Of a stretch of DNA of 24,564 nucleotides, positions 8,955-16,079 are shown piece after piece (the stretch's first letter is position 1; each line of letters starts with the position of its first letter). Under the pieces are notes generated by a model. It was not told where the DNA came from. It did no database searches and was given only the letters and a program-made list of their open reading frames with translations. The stretch is from an uncultured Clostridia bacterium (GTDB lineage Bacteria; Bacillota; Clostridia; Christensenellales; CAG-314): NCBI GenBank assembly GCA_934281515.1, contig CAKQXG010000015.1:1-24564 (forward strand), read 5' to 3'. A program made the translations under genes and the position numbers.

Positions 8955-8983
8955 ATTATATATCTTTATACGCAATAAGTCAA
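8955..8983 (-). promoter_or_regulatory. Promoter for nifJ
   Basis: Read on the minus strand: TTGACT (8983-8978), 17-nt spacer, TATAAT (8960-8955). The transcript should begin near 8948, leaving a leader of about 208 nt before the nifJ start codon. Confidence 0.75.
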
Positions 8984-9032
8984 GAGTCAAATTAAAAAAA
9001 TGATTTTTTTGACATTGCAATTTTTACCTAAT

Positions 9033-10184
9033 TTACTCTTCCAGTCCTTTCTGCAACCTTTGCATTGCTTCGACGAGCGTTTTACGCGGACATGCAACGT
9101 TTATACGCACAAATTTGTTTCCGTTGCCGCGAAACTGTACGCCGTCGGACAGGTATAAACCCGTCTTTTGTCGTATGTCGTGACACAGTTGTTCCGAGTT
9201 GTCGGTGTATGCGGATACGTCCAGCCACATCAGGTAGGTTGCCTGTCCGTCGGCCACTTTTATTTTCGGCAGGTTTTGTTGTATAAAATCGCATACGTAT
9301 TGTTTATTTGCGTACACGTAGGTGCGCAATTCGTCAAGCCACTGCGCGCCGTCCGTAAACGCCGCGACGGTTGCTTGCACGGCAAAAGTGTTTGGTTCGG
9401 CAACCTCGTCGGTGTTTAACGCGCGCCATATGCGGTGGTGTATAAATTTGTTGTCGGCATACACCGCGGCGCATTGTAACCCTGCAATGTTGAACGCCTT
9501 TGTTGCCGAAATGCACGTCAGACTGTTGTATTTGCACTCGTCGTTGACCGATGCAAAGGGTGTGTACTCCACATTCGGGTCGGTAATGTCGCAATGTATT
9601 TCGTCGGACAGTACCAACACTCCGTTTTGTTTTGCCATGTGACCGATTTGTGCCAATTCGTCTTTCGTCCACACGATACCGCCAGGATTGTGCGGATTGC
9701 ACAGTATCATCAGTGTTGCTTGCGGGTCGGCAAGTTTTGTCTCCAACTCGACAAAGTTGACGGAGTACTTGCCGTCGGCATACTTCATTTGGCACTCCGA
9801 CACCTGCCTGCCGTTGTTTTCGATACTGTTAAAAAATATATTGTACGCAGGAGTCAACACTATAACTTTTTCGTTGGGCGTGGTAAACTTGCGCACGGCA
9901 GACGAAATAATCGGAACAACGCCCGTTGCAAACACAAGCATATCGGGGTCGATAGTGTGGTTGTGGCGCGTTTGCCACCAATCGGCAATAGCAGTATTCC
10001 ATTGTTGCGGCACGATGTTGTAGCCGTACACGCCGCTTGCCGCACGGTCGGCAATGGCTTTCGTTATGCATGGTGCGGTAGCGAAATCCATGTCGGCAAC
10101 CCACAACGGAAGCTCGTTTGCGGCAACGTCCCATTTGAGCGAGTTTGTGCCGCGGCGGTCGATTACTTTGTCGAAGTCGTACAT
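9033..10184 (-). CDS. MalY/PatB-family PLP-dependent aminotransferase / C-S lyase
   Basis: A 383-residue fold-type I PLP enzyme. The opening YDFDKVIDRRGTNSLKWD and LPLWVADMDFATAP are typical of the MalY/PatB group, whose characterised members are cystathionine beta-lyases or aminotransferases. CNPHNPGGIVW (near residue 165), SDEIHCDI (near 195) and the PLP-lysine motif SATKAFNIAGL (Lys near 228) are intact, so it should be active. I start it at 10184, where AAGGAG lies seven bases upstream; the frame continues upstream to 10250 but that part overlaps a terminator-like hairpin. The substrate is not predictable beyond sulfur amino acids as the family norm. Confidence 0.9.
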   Translation of the reverse strand: MYDFDKVIDRRGTNSLKWDVAANELPLWVADMDFATAPCITKAIADRAASGVYGYNIVPQQWNTAIADWWQTRHNHTIDPDMLVFATGVVPIISSAVRKFTTPNEKVIVLTPAYNIFFNSIENNGRQVSECQMKYADGKYSVNFVELETKLADPQATLMILCNPHNPGGIVWTKDELAQIGHMAKQNGVLVLSDEIHCDITDPNVEYTPFASVNDECKYNSLTCISATKAFNIAGLQCAAVYADNKFIHHRIWRALNTDEVAEPNTFAVQATVAAFTDGAQWLDELRTYVYANKQYVCDFIQQNLPKIKVADGQATYLMWLDVSAYTDNSEQLCHDIRQKTGLYLSDGVQFRGNGNKFVRINVACPRKTLVEAMQRLQKGLEE

Positions 10185-10218
10185 TTTTGTGCTCCTTTTC
10201 GTATAGAGAAAACTGTGG

Positions 10219-10271
10219 AAAAACGAAACTCTTTGAGAAGAATTTTTCAATTCTCACGCATCGAAGTTTCG
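10219..10271 (-). terminator. Rho-independent terminator or leader attenuator between the DUF3737 and MalY/PatB genes
   Basis: On the minus strand a two-part stem forms: outer CGAAACT/AGTTTCG (10271-10265 with 10230-10224) and inner TGAGAA/TTCTCA, followed directly by TTTTT (10223-10219). It ends transcription from the DUF3737 gene, or acts as an attenuator if the MalY/PatB promoter lies upstream of it. Confidence 0.7.
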
Positions 10272-10297
10272 TAATTTTTGGAGTAAGGAAAATCTGA

Positions 10298-10327
10298 ATG
10301 TTACTAAAATCCACATACGTATGTAAA
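10298..10327 (-). promoter_or_regulatory. Possible promoter for the MalY/PatB gene
   Basis: Minus-strand TTTACA (10327-10322), 18-nt spacer, TAACAT (10303-10298). The -10 matches at only four of six positions. If real, it lies upstream of the terminator-like hairpin at 10219-10271, so the hairpin would be in the leader. Confidence 0.35.
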
Positions 10328-10340
10328 AAATACGTACACT

Positions 10341-11183
10341 TTATCTGACTATCAACTGCGTTTTGTTGTGGTCAATATTGCTGTCGTCGAGTATAATTTC
10401 GTCAAAGCCGTCGGCTACTATTTTGCCGCCCAAAGGATTTTTTACACTTATCACGTTGCCTGTAATGTCGGCGTCAATGTGGTCGCAATATTCAAAGCAC
10501 AGTGTGGTGTCGGGCAACTTGCAGTTGACTAGTTTCAGTCCGTCAACAAAGCACAGACCTTGCAGACTTTCTATCGTGCAGTTGACAAACATCAGGTTGC
10601 GGCTGTTCCAGCCGAGATACTCGCCACGTATCACAGTGTCGTACACCGTCACGTTGTCGCAATTCCAAAAACTGTCTTTGCTGTTCAGCACGCTGTTGCG
10701 TATCACTATGTTTTTGCCGCCGTCGAAACAGTAGTTGCCGTCGATGGTCAAGTTGGTAGCAACGATATTCGTGCTGTTCATGCCAAAGTAGTTGCCTGCT
10801 ACATGCACGTTCGACATGGTGACGTTACTGCACGCCCACAACGTCTCGGCGGCATCGCTGAATTCAACGTTGGTTAGCGTTAGCCCGTTGCACCTGCGGA
10901 AGGCTTTTGGCGCTTGCACGGCAACGTCTGTAAACTTTACATTGTTGCTGTACCATATTGCCGCGCGTGCGGTCGGCAGTAGTGTGCTTTTGATTACCGT
11001 CAGGTTGTTGCCGTACCACAGCGGATACTTCCAACCGAAGGTACAGTCTGAGACAACAACGTTTGCGCTTTGCTTGATGTGCGACTCGCCGTCGTCAAGC
11101 AGACAACCGACAAGCCGTATGTCGCTGCACATAAACAGTGCGCGTTCTCCCGTGAAGTGTTGATTTGTAATAGTTTTTGTCAT
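10341..11183 (-). CDS. DUF3737 family protein, predicted right-handed beta-helix
   Basis: A 280-residue cytoplasmic protein with no signal peptide. It opens with the family-typical ITNQHFTGERALFMCSDIRLVGCLLDDGESHIKQ and then consists of short repeating strands ending in Asn/Asp-rich turns (for example NNLTVIKSTLL, NNVKFTDVAVQ, SNVTMSNVHVAG, KNIVIRNSVLN, DNVTVYDTVIRG, RNLMFVNCTIES). Each repeat is ~20-22 residues, as in pectate-lyase-like parallel beta-helices. Proteins of this family are widespread in Firmicutes without a known activity. Four to five aromatic (Trp/Phe) positions recur at equivalent places in the turns. A ribosome site GGAG precedes the start by seven bases. Confidence 0.85.
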   Translation of the reverse strand: MTKTITNQHFTGERALFMCSDIRLVGCLLDDGESHIKQSANVVVSDCTFGWKYPLWYGNNLTVIKSTLLPTARAAIWYSNNVKFTDVAVQAPKAFRRCNGLTLTNVEFSDAAETLWACSNVTMSNVHVAGNYFGMNSTNIVATNLTIDGNYCFDGGKNIVIRNSVLNSKDSFWNCDNVTVYDTVIRGEYLGWNSRNLMFVNCTIESLQGLCFVDGLKLVNCKLPDTTLCFEYCDHIDADITGNVISVKNPLGGKIVADGFDEIILDDSNIDHNKTQLIVR

Positions 11184-11293
11184 GACGTACTCCGATGTCT
11201 TGTGTTAGCAGTGTGATAGATTATTGTAATTGTCCTTGCTTAAAACAGGTTGAAAGTTTTCTTTGCGGTCACTTTCAATCGACATATACCTAG

Positions 11294-11324
11294 ATTATAC
11301 CACAACACACGCTAAAAATGTAAA
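11294..11324 (-). promoter_or_regulatory. Promoter for the DUF3737 gene
   Basis: Minus-strand TATAAT (11299-11294) preceded by an extended TGG element. The best -35 is TTTACA (11324-11319) at a long 19-nt spacing, so the extended -10 probably carries much of the recognition. It is divergent from the 6S RNA promoter. Confidence 0.55.
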
Positions 11325-11351
11325 GTAAATGAAACAAATATTTATTTTTAG

Positions 11352-11380
11352 TTGTATTGCAAAGCAATTTGTGGTACAAT
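11352..11380 (+). promoter_or_regulatory. Promoter for 6S RNA
   Basis: TTGTAT (11352-11357), 17-nt spacer, TACAAT (11375-11380) with TGG immediately before the -10. The predicted start near 11387 coincides with the 5' end expected from the distance to the conserved 6S core (GATATTT at 11429). Confidence 0.6.
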
Positions 11381-11386
11381 TGTACT

Positions 11387-11562
11387 GACCAAAACAGTGG
11401 TTGCATAGTTAGCCTGCAATTGAATAGCGATATTTGCGGTAGTGCGTTATCTGCCGCGTTGCACATCCTGCCTTGTTCGACAACTCTTTCACATTGCGTC
11501 AACTACACTTCGTAAAAGGGGATTGCGTTCGGACGTCGATGTCGGATTACTACGGCTTCCGC
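11387..11562 (+). ncRNA. ssrS: 6S RNA
   Basis: 6S RNA is a promoter mimic that binds housekeeping RNA polymerase. The central part lines up with my memory of the E. coli 6S core: AGCGATATTT at 11426-11435, the hairpin GCGGTAG/CTGCCGC, GTTGCACATCCTGCC, the apical stem TTGT-TCG-ACAA, then TTTCAC, TTGCGTCAACTACAC and a G-rich 3' strand. These elements appear in the same order and at nearly the same spacing. The 5' strand GCAATT can pair with GATTGC, and GTGGTTGCAT with ATGTCGGATTAC, forming the closing helix. No protein-coding frame competes. The 3' end is approximate because it is formed by processing and no T-run marks it. Confidence 0.75.
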
Positions 11563-11798
11563 GTGGAGTCAAAGGGTATTGTCCCCGGTAAGTTACTGAT
11601 GACGTCTGACAGATCACCCACCCTGTTTTTGTCAGGTTGAACTCATCGAAAGAAACGGCTATGGCAGGATTATTGCTATTCGGCGATGACGTAGCGCAAG
11701 TTGAGATTGACTGTTTGCCTAACGACTGTATTTGTTGTGTCGTAATGTTGTAAATTGCCGCCATGGTATAAAAATCTATTACAAAAGAGGAAACTACA
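11563..11798. other. Non-coding stretch between 6S RNA and the ComEA-like gene
   Basis: About 235 nt without a credible gene on either strand. It contains an extended -10 candidate, TGG-TATAAA at 11764-11772, without a good -35, which could serve the downstream operon, and small stems such as CTGACA/TGTCAG (around 11606-11637). No riboswitch class is recognised. Confidence 0.45.
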
Positions 11799-12332
11799 AT
11801 GTCACGATTGTCTGCAAAAATCGCATCGCTACTTGTGTTTATTTCGGTTGTTTGTATGCTCGTAGGGTGTCGCTCGGACAGGCTTACTCCCAATGACGAC
11901 AAGCAATTCGGCGACAACAGGCAGACTACGATAACCGTGTATATTTGCGGTGCAGTGGTCAATCCCGGTTACTACGCTTTGCCGCAAGGCGTTGACGTGC
12001 AAACTGCCATCGGTCACGCCGTATTGTGCGACGAAGGCATACTGCCTGCTAACTCGGTGGAGTTTGTGTCCGACAAGGACAGCATTATTGTAGACTTTGT
12101 CGACGGCAACAACGTTCGCCACAGTAGCGTCAATGCTAACGGTTTGAAGGTGCTTGCCCGCGCCGAAGCGGAAGGCGTTTCGGCAGAAGTAATCAATGCT
12201 CTTGCCGACTACATCGATAGACACGACAAAATACGCAACCGCACCGATTTGGAGTCGGCTCTGGGCGATCTGTACAAAGACAACTACTACAAGTTTTACG
12301 TGTCGGAGGAAGACTATCTTGAGAAAGATTAA
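11799..12332 (+). CDS. ComEA-like lipoprotein (SLBB plus degenerate helix-hairpin-helix)
   Basis: A 177-residue exported protein with a lipoprotein signal: hydrophobic segment at 8-22 and lipobox LVGC with the modified Cys at 24. Residues ~45-95 are an SLBB domain (VYICGAVVNPGYYALPQG), and residues ~110-170 occupy the place of the ComEA helix-hairpin-helix DNA-binding region. The second part keeps the helix pattern (VNANGLKVLARAEAEGVSAEVINALADYI) but the usual GIG hairpin motifs are GVS and missing. ComEA binds incoming DNA at the cell surface and hands it to ComEC, encoded by the next gene with a 14-nt overlap. AGAGG at 11786-11790 supports the start. The loss of the GxG motifs makes DNA binding uncertain. 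Confidence 0.8.
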   Translation: MSRLSAKIASLLVFISVVCMLVGCRSDRLTPNDDKQFGDNRQTTITVYICGAVVNPGYYALPQGVDVQTAIGHAVLCDEGILPANSVEFVSDKDSIIVDFVDGNNVRHSSVNANGLKVLARAEAEGVSAEVINALADYIDRHDKIRNRTDLESALGDLYKDNYYKFYVSEEDYLEKD

Positions 12333-14460
12333 CCTTCGACTTTCTTTATTTTGCTTTGTTTCCATGTGTCTCGGCGTGTTTGCCGCTGTCGAGCTGATAT
12401 ACGGCGTTGTGTGGGTGGCGATTGCATTAGGTGCCATTTTTGTATGTTCGACAGTACTTACTGTCATTTTTAAGCATAGTTTGTGGTATGTAGCGGCACT
12501 GTGCATGCTTTTGCTTGCCGCAGGATTCTGCTCCGTGTATGCCGTATCGTTTGCCGCACAGGACAGAGAAATCGTCGAAGAAAAAGTAGTTCTGACAGGG
12601 CGTGTGTCCGACATCGGACGTAACGGCAACCCGACATCGGTCATCTATCTGGAAGAGTGTGTGACCGATGACTATCGTCTGCCCGGGGTAGTGGAGATGT
12701 GGTCGTTTACGCCGGATGCCTTTCATACGGGCGACAAAGTTACCGTCACCGGCACGCTACGCAGCAATTATGTTTTTAAGAGTTACATTGCCACCGTCGC
12801 TCTACGTACGCGCAGTTACTACAACCTGGATGCAGACAAAGTGATTTCGATAAAAAGAGGCAATATGCATCCCGACGAAGTCGTGCGCAAATACGTATGT
12901 GACGTGATGTATGCCAATGCCGACGAACAGTCTGCAGGCGTGTTGTACGCGTTGATTACGGGCGACCGTAACGCCGTCGACGACGAGATTGTCACTCTGT
13001 TTGAAAATACTGGTATCGTCCACCTGCTTGCAGTCAGCGGACTTCACGTCGGCGTAGTGGTGTCGTTGTTTGTTTTTCTGACGCGTAGACTTCGTTTGCA
13101 TCCGCTTGTCGAACTTGTCATAGTGTTTGTGCCTTTGCTTGCCTATGCATATTTGTGCGGTTTCGGTCCGTCGGTAGTGCGTGCGGTTGTCATGACGGTT
13201 TGCGCCTACCTGTGTCGCGCACTTCGCGGTAGGGTGGATTTGCTCACTTCGTTGTCGTGGGCAGGCATCGTACTGTTGTTTGTCAATCCGCTGTACCTGT
13301 ACGACGTCGGGTTTAGGCTGTCCTTTTTGTCGGTGTACGGCATCGCAACGCTGTACACGGCAATTTCGCGTTTGCTCGACAAGTTGCACATGCCGCGCCT
13401 TGTACGCAAATTGATCGACGCATTGACAATGTCGTTGTCTTGCACGCTTGTCACGTTTGCTGCAGTGGTGCATGCCTACGGCAAAGCCGGTTTGTGGGGC
13501 GTTATTTGCAACCTGTTTGCCATACCGCTTATTTCGACGGCGTTTGTGTTTGCGCTTGTCGGACTTGTGCCGTTTGTGGGCAAGTATATCGTCATTGCCG
13601 CCGACTACCTTGTTCGTTCCGCCGTTTGGGGCGCAAAGCTGTTCGGTACAACCGACACCCGCGTTTCGGTGCCGGTGTTGACTGTAACTACGATTATCGT
13701 CGTCGTATGGCTGTTTGCGGCATGCGGGTTTGTCAACATTAAACGTCGCGGTAAAATTATTTTAAATGCCGTTTGTGCGACATTGGTTGTTGTAAGCATG
13801 GTGTTTGCGCTTGTGCCAAAGCCTGTCGAAAAGGTTGCGTATGTTTCCGTCGGTTACGACGAAGCCGTTGTCGGTATGCTGGACGATGACGGGCAGGCAG
13901 CGGTAGTTACGTCCTTTCGTGAAAAGAAGAATTACAGCCTCGGCAATGTCACGGAAAAGCTGTTCAGACACAACGTCAAGTCTGTGTATTGGGTAGTGCA
14001 GAAATTTGAGCTGTGCAATGTAGACGTGATGAAAGAGTATGTTTCTGCCAAGCGCGGCGATCGTGTTTTTGTTGCCGACCACAGCGACAACGGCACGGCA
14101 GAGAGATTTCTAGCCCAAATCGGTGTGCCGCTTGTCAGATGTGCCAAAAATATGACTATCGGCAAAGGCGTTACGGTTACGGCGGTCTATGACGGCGATT
14201 TACGCGCCGTGGTGCTTGATGCCGACGGCTTTACCGTTGCCGACGTGTTTGGCAGTAACGTCGCCGTGTCCAACTTCGGCTACATGCGTAGCGACATTGA
14301 CGTATACGTGATGAAGTACGCCATGCCTGCTTACGGCGGGCAACTTAAAACGACATTAAGTCTGTATCAAACTAAATATAATTGTAATATGGGCGCAAAC
14401 AAGTACGGAAACTTTACAATTCGCCCGAAAGATGGTACAATAAACATTAGTATTCGGTAA
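12319..14460 (+). CDS. comEC: ComEC-family DNA internalisation channel
   Basis: A 713-residue polytopic membrane protein. An N-terminal helical and OB-like region (~1-170) precedes the competence domain, whose signature ALITGDRNAVDDEI...HLLAVSGLHVGV lies around residues 210-246, followed by about eight more helices to ~500. ComEC transports single-stranded DNA into the cytoplasm. The C-terminal ~200 residues lie where a metallo-beta-lactamase-like domain is normal, but the DVGQGD motif is replaced by VSVGYDEAV and no HxHxDH signature is present. I choose the TTG at 12319, overlapping the ComEA-like stop, because GGAGGA (12305-12310) is eight bases upstream; the frame upstream of it lies inside the previous gene. 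Confidence 0.9.
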   Translation: MRKINLRLSLFCFVSMCLGVFAAVELIYGVVWVAIALGAIFVCSTVLTVIFKHSLWYVAALCMLLLAAGFCSVYAVSFAAQDREIVEEKVVLTGRVSDIGRNGNPTSVIYLEECVTDDYRLPGVVEMWSFTPDAFHTGDKVTVTGTLRSNYVFKSYIATVALRTRSYYNLDADKVISIKRGNMHPDEVVRKYVCDVMYANADEQSAGVLYALITGDRNAVDDEIVTLFENTGIVHLLAVSGLHVGVVVSLFVFLTRRLRLHPLVELVIVFVPLLAYAYLCGFGPSVVRAVVMTVCAYLCRALRGRVDLLTSLSWAGIVLLFVNPLYLYDVGFRLSFLSVYGIATLYTAISRLLDKLHMPRLVRKLIDALTMSLSCTLVTFAAVVHAYGKAGLWGVICNLFAIPLISTAFVFALVGLVPFVGKYIVIAADYLVRSAVWGAKLFGTTDTRVSVPVLTVTTIIVVVWLFAACGFVNIKRRGKIILNAVCATLVVVSMVFALVPKPVEKVAYVSVGYDEAVVGMLDDDGQAAVVTSFREKKNYSLGNVTEKLFRHNVKSVYWVVQKFELCNVDVMKEYVSAKRGDRVFVADHSDNGTAERFLAQIGVPLVRCAKNMTIGKGVTVTAVYDGDLRAVVLDADGFTVADVFGSNVAVSNFGYMRSDIDVYVMKYAMPAYGGQLKTTLSLYQTKYNCNMGANKYGNFTIRPKDGTINISIR

Positions 14461-14529
14461 GTGGCGACATTTTGTGTGTCTGCTTTCGATTGCCGATTCC
14501 CTGAAACAGTGTTTTTTTTGCAACATATG

Positions 14530-14551
14530 CGCTTACTTCGATGTAAGTCGC
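14530..14551. repeat. Small hairpin in the comEC-holA gap
   Basis: GCG-CTTAC-TTCGAT-GTAAG-T-CGC forms an 8-bp stem with one bulged T, in the 134-nt gap between the two genes. No T-run follows, so it is not a terminator. Confidence 0.4.
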
Positions 14552-14594
14552 ATTGGGTACGGTACGTCCGTCAAACGGGCAAACGGTGGTAAAA

Positions 14595-15551
14595 GTGATA
14601 GGATTTCTGGAATTGCGGGAAAAACTTAATAACGGCTTTGCCGCGCTTGCACTGTTCGGCAACGACGGCTGGGTAAAACGTCGCGCCATGGAGTCTGTCA
14701 GGCAGGTCTACGACGTCAAGGACGACGGTTTCGGTATCGAGCGGCTCGACGCACCGTCGGTAGACGACATCGTGTATGCCGCTTCCATGCCCAACATGCT
14801 CGGCGGCAAAAAAGTGATATTTGTCTACAACTTCGCTTTTCCGCAAGGGCGTGCGCAACAGGAAGGCAAGCGCAAGTTGTCGACGTTGTTCAAGGCGGAC
14901 AATCCGACCTTTTGCGTTGTGTTTGACGTGGACAGTCTCAAAACGCTTGACGGCGTGGAGGGCGTGGAACCCGTCGATTGTAACAAACTTGACGGCGCAA
15001 GCGTTGTCAGGTGGGTTGTCGCCTACGCCAAACGTCAAGGCGTAGAGGTCGATCGAGCCGCCGCGCAAAAACTTGCCGAGTACTGCCTGTGCGACATGTC
15101 GCGTGTGGCAACCGAAGCGCAAAAACTAGTCGACTACGGCAAGTTTGACGTCACCGCGGTAGAAATGCTTGTCCACAAGGATATGGAGTATGCCGTGTAT
15201 GACCTCAGCAAGCTTATCGCGCAAAAGAACGTACAACGTGCAATGGCGTCATACAAGGGTTTGCTTGCCCAAGGGGAAGAAAATCGTGCGCTGTTCGGGT
15301 TGTTGTACAACTTTTACAGGCGTGTGTACTACGTCAAGACGTCTACCGAGCTGACGGAAGAGCAAATCGCTGAGTGTCTTGGCGTAAAGCGTGGCGCAAT
15401 CGGCTTTGCCAAGGATGTCGCGGCAAAGTACAAACCCATGCAACTCAAACGTGCGTTGTCGGTTTTTGTCGATGCCGACACCAAACTTAAAGCGTTTGTC
15501 GACGAGGACGAAGTGATGACTGCGCTTGTATTTAAACTGGCGACAATCTGA
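14595..15551 (+). CDS. holA: DNA polymerase III delta subunit (clamp loader)
   Basis: A ~318-residue HolA protein. The opening FLELREKLNNGFAALALFGNDGW is the divergent equivalent of the usual nucleotide-fold start. NMLGGKKVIFVYNF (near residue 75), ADNPTFCVVFDV, LAEYCLCDMSRVATEAQKLVDYG (central collar-linking region) and the C-terminal collar helices (LFGLLYNFYRRVYYVKT, LGVKRGAIGFAKDVA) follow the family order. It opens the sliding clamp during replication. HolA commonly lies just after comEC in Firmicutes, as here. The start is not certain: TTG 14553, GTG 14586 and GTG 14595 are all in frame. I prefer 14595, which leaves a GGTGG ribosome site and the family-like N-terminus. Confidence 0.88.
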   Translation: MIGFLELREKLNNGFAALALFGNDGWVKRRAMESVRQVYDVKDDGFGIERLDAPSVDDIVYAASMPNMLGGKKVIFVYNFAFPQGRAQQEGKRKLSTLFKADNPTFCVVFDVDSLKTLDGVEGVEPVDCNKLDGASVVRWVVAYAKRQGVEVDRAAAQKLAEYCLCDMSRVATEAQKLVDYGKFDVTAVEMLVHKDMEYAVYDLSKLIAQKNVQRAMASYKGLLAQGEENRALFGLLYNFYRRVYYVKTSTELTEEQIAECLGVKRGAIGFAKDVAAKYKPMQLKRALSVFVDADTKLKAFVDEDEVMTALVFKLATI

Positions 15552-15572
15552 CCAACAAGGAGAGTGTTATAC

Positions 15573-16079
15573 GTGTTTTTCAAATTGAGACAAAACTTTC
15601 GGCTTGCCGACCTGCTTAGCCGCATATTGTTTGTGCTGACATACGCTTTTACATGTTGGCAACGCGCTTTTGCGGCGACCTATCTTGTAATGCAACAGGC
15701 AAATATATGGTTGGCAATTGCTTCTGCTCTGCTACTGGGCGTGATACTGCAATTTCTCGTACCGGTGGCGATTAACTTGTTTTTAAACCTTGCCAGGATA
15801 CACAATGTGCCTACCGCCGAGTATTGCGTGGTGGCATTCGTACACTTTGCGCTCGGCTTTGTGTTGTGTGGGGTTGCCAATCTGTTCGGGTGGTTTTTCC
15901 CTGTGGCTTCGGTGTGGATAAGTACCCTTGCGCCGGTAGTTGTAACCGCCGCGGTAGGTATGCTGTTCTTCAAGGTCACGTCCAGGCTGTATTTCAATGA
16001 CGTCACAACGCCGTCTTATGCAAAAATACTTGCGGCAGTGCTGTTTGTGTTTGTAGCGGTTGTGGGGGTGCTGGCATGA
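15573..16079 (+). CDS. Small integral membrane protein of unknown function
   Basis: A 168-residue hydrophobic protein with four probable membrane helices (about residues 15-35, 42-68, 85-105 and 110-135) plus a C-terminal hydrophobic segment after a SYAK turn. I do not recognise the family. I place the start at GTG 15573 because AAGGAGA (15557-15563) lies at the proper distance; another GTG at 15564 is too close to it. The gene is inside the operon: 21 nt after holA, and its TGA overlaps the ATG of the M28 peptidase gene by four bases. The tight coupling suggests it is expressed together with the peptidase. Confidence 0.72.
   Translation: MFFKLRQNFRLADLLSRILFVLTYAFTCWQRAFAATYLVMQQANIWLAIASALLLGVILQFLVPVAINLFLNLARIHNVPTAEYCVVAFVHFALGFVLCGVANLFGWFFPVASVWISTLAPVVVTAAVGMLFFKVTSRLYFNDVTTPSYAKILAAVLFVFVAVVGVLA

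Noticed and set aside
11489..11962. A 157-codon minus-strand frame across 6S RNA and the ComEA-like start
   Set aside because: Ser/Thr-rich without family pattern or ribosome site, and it overlaps a recognised RNA gene and a lipoprotein gene.
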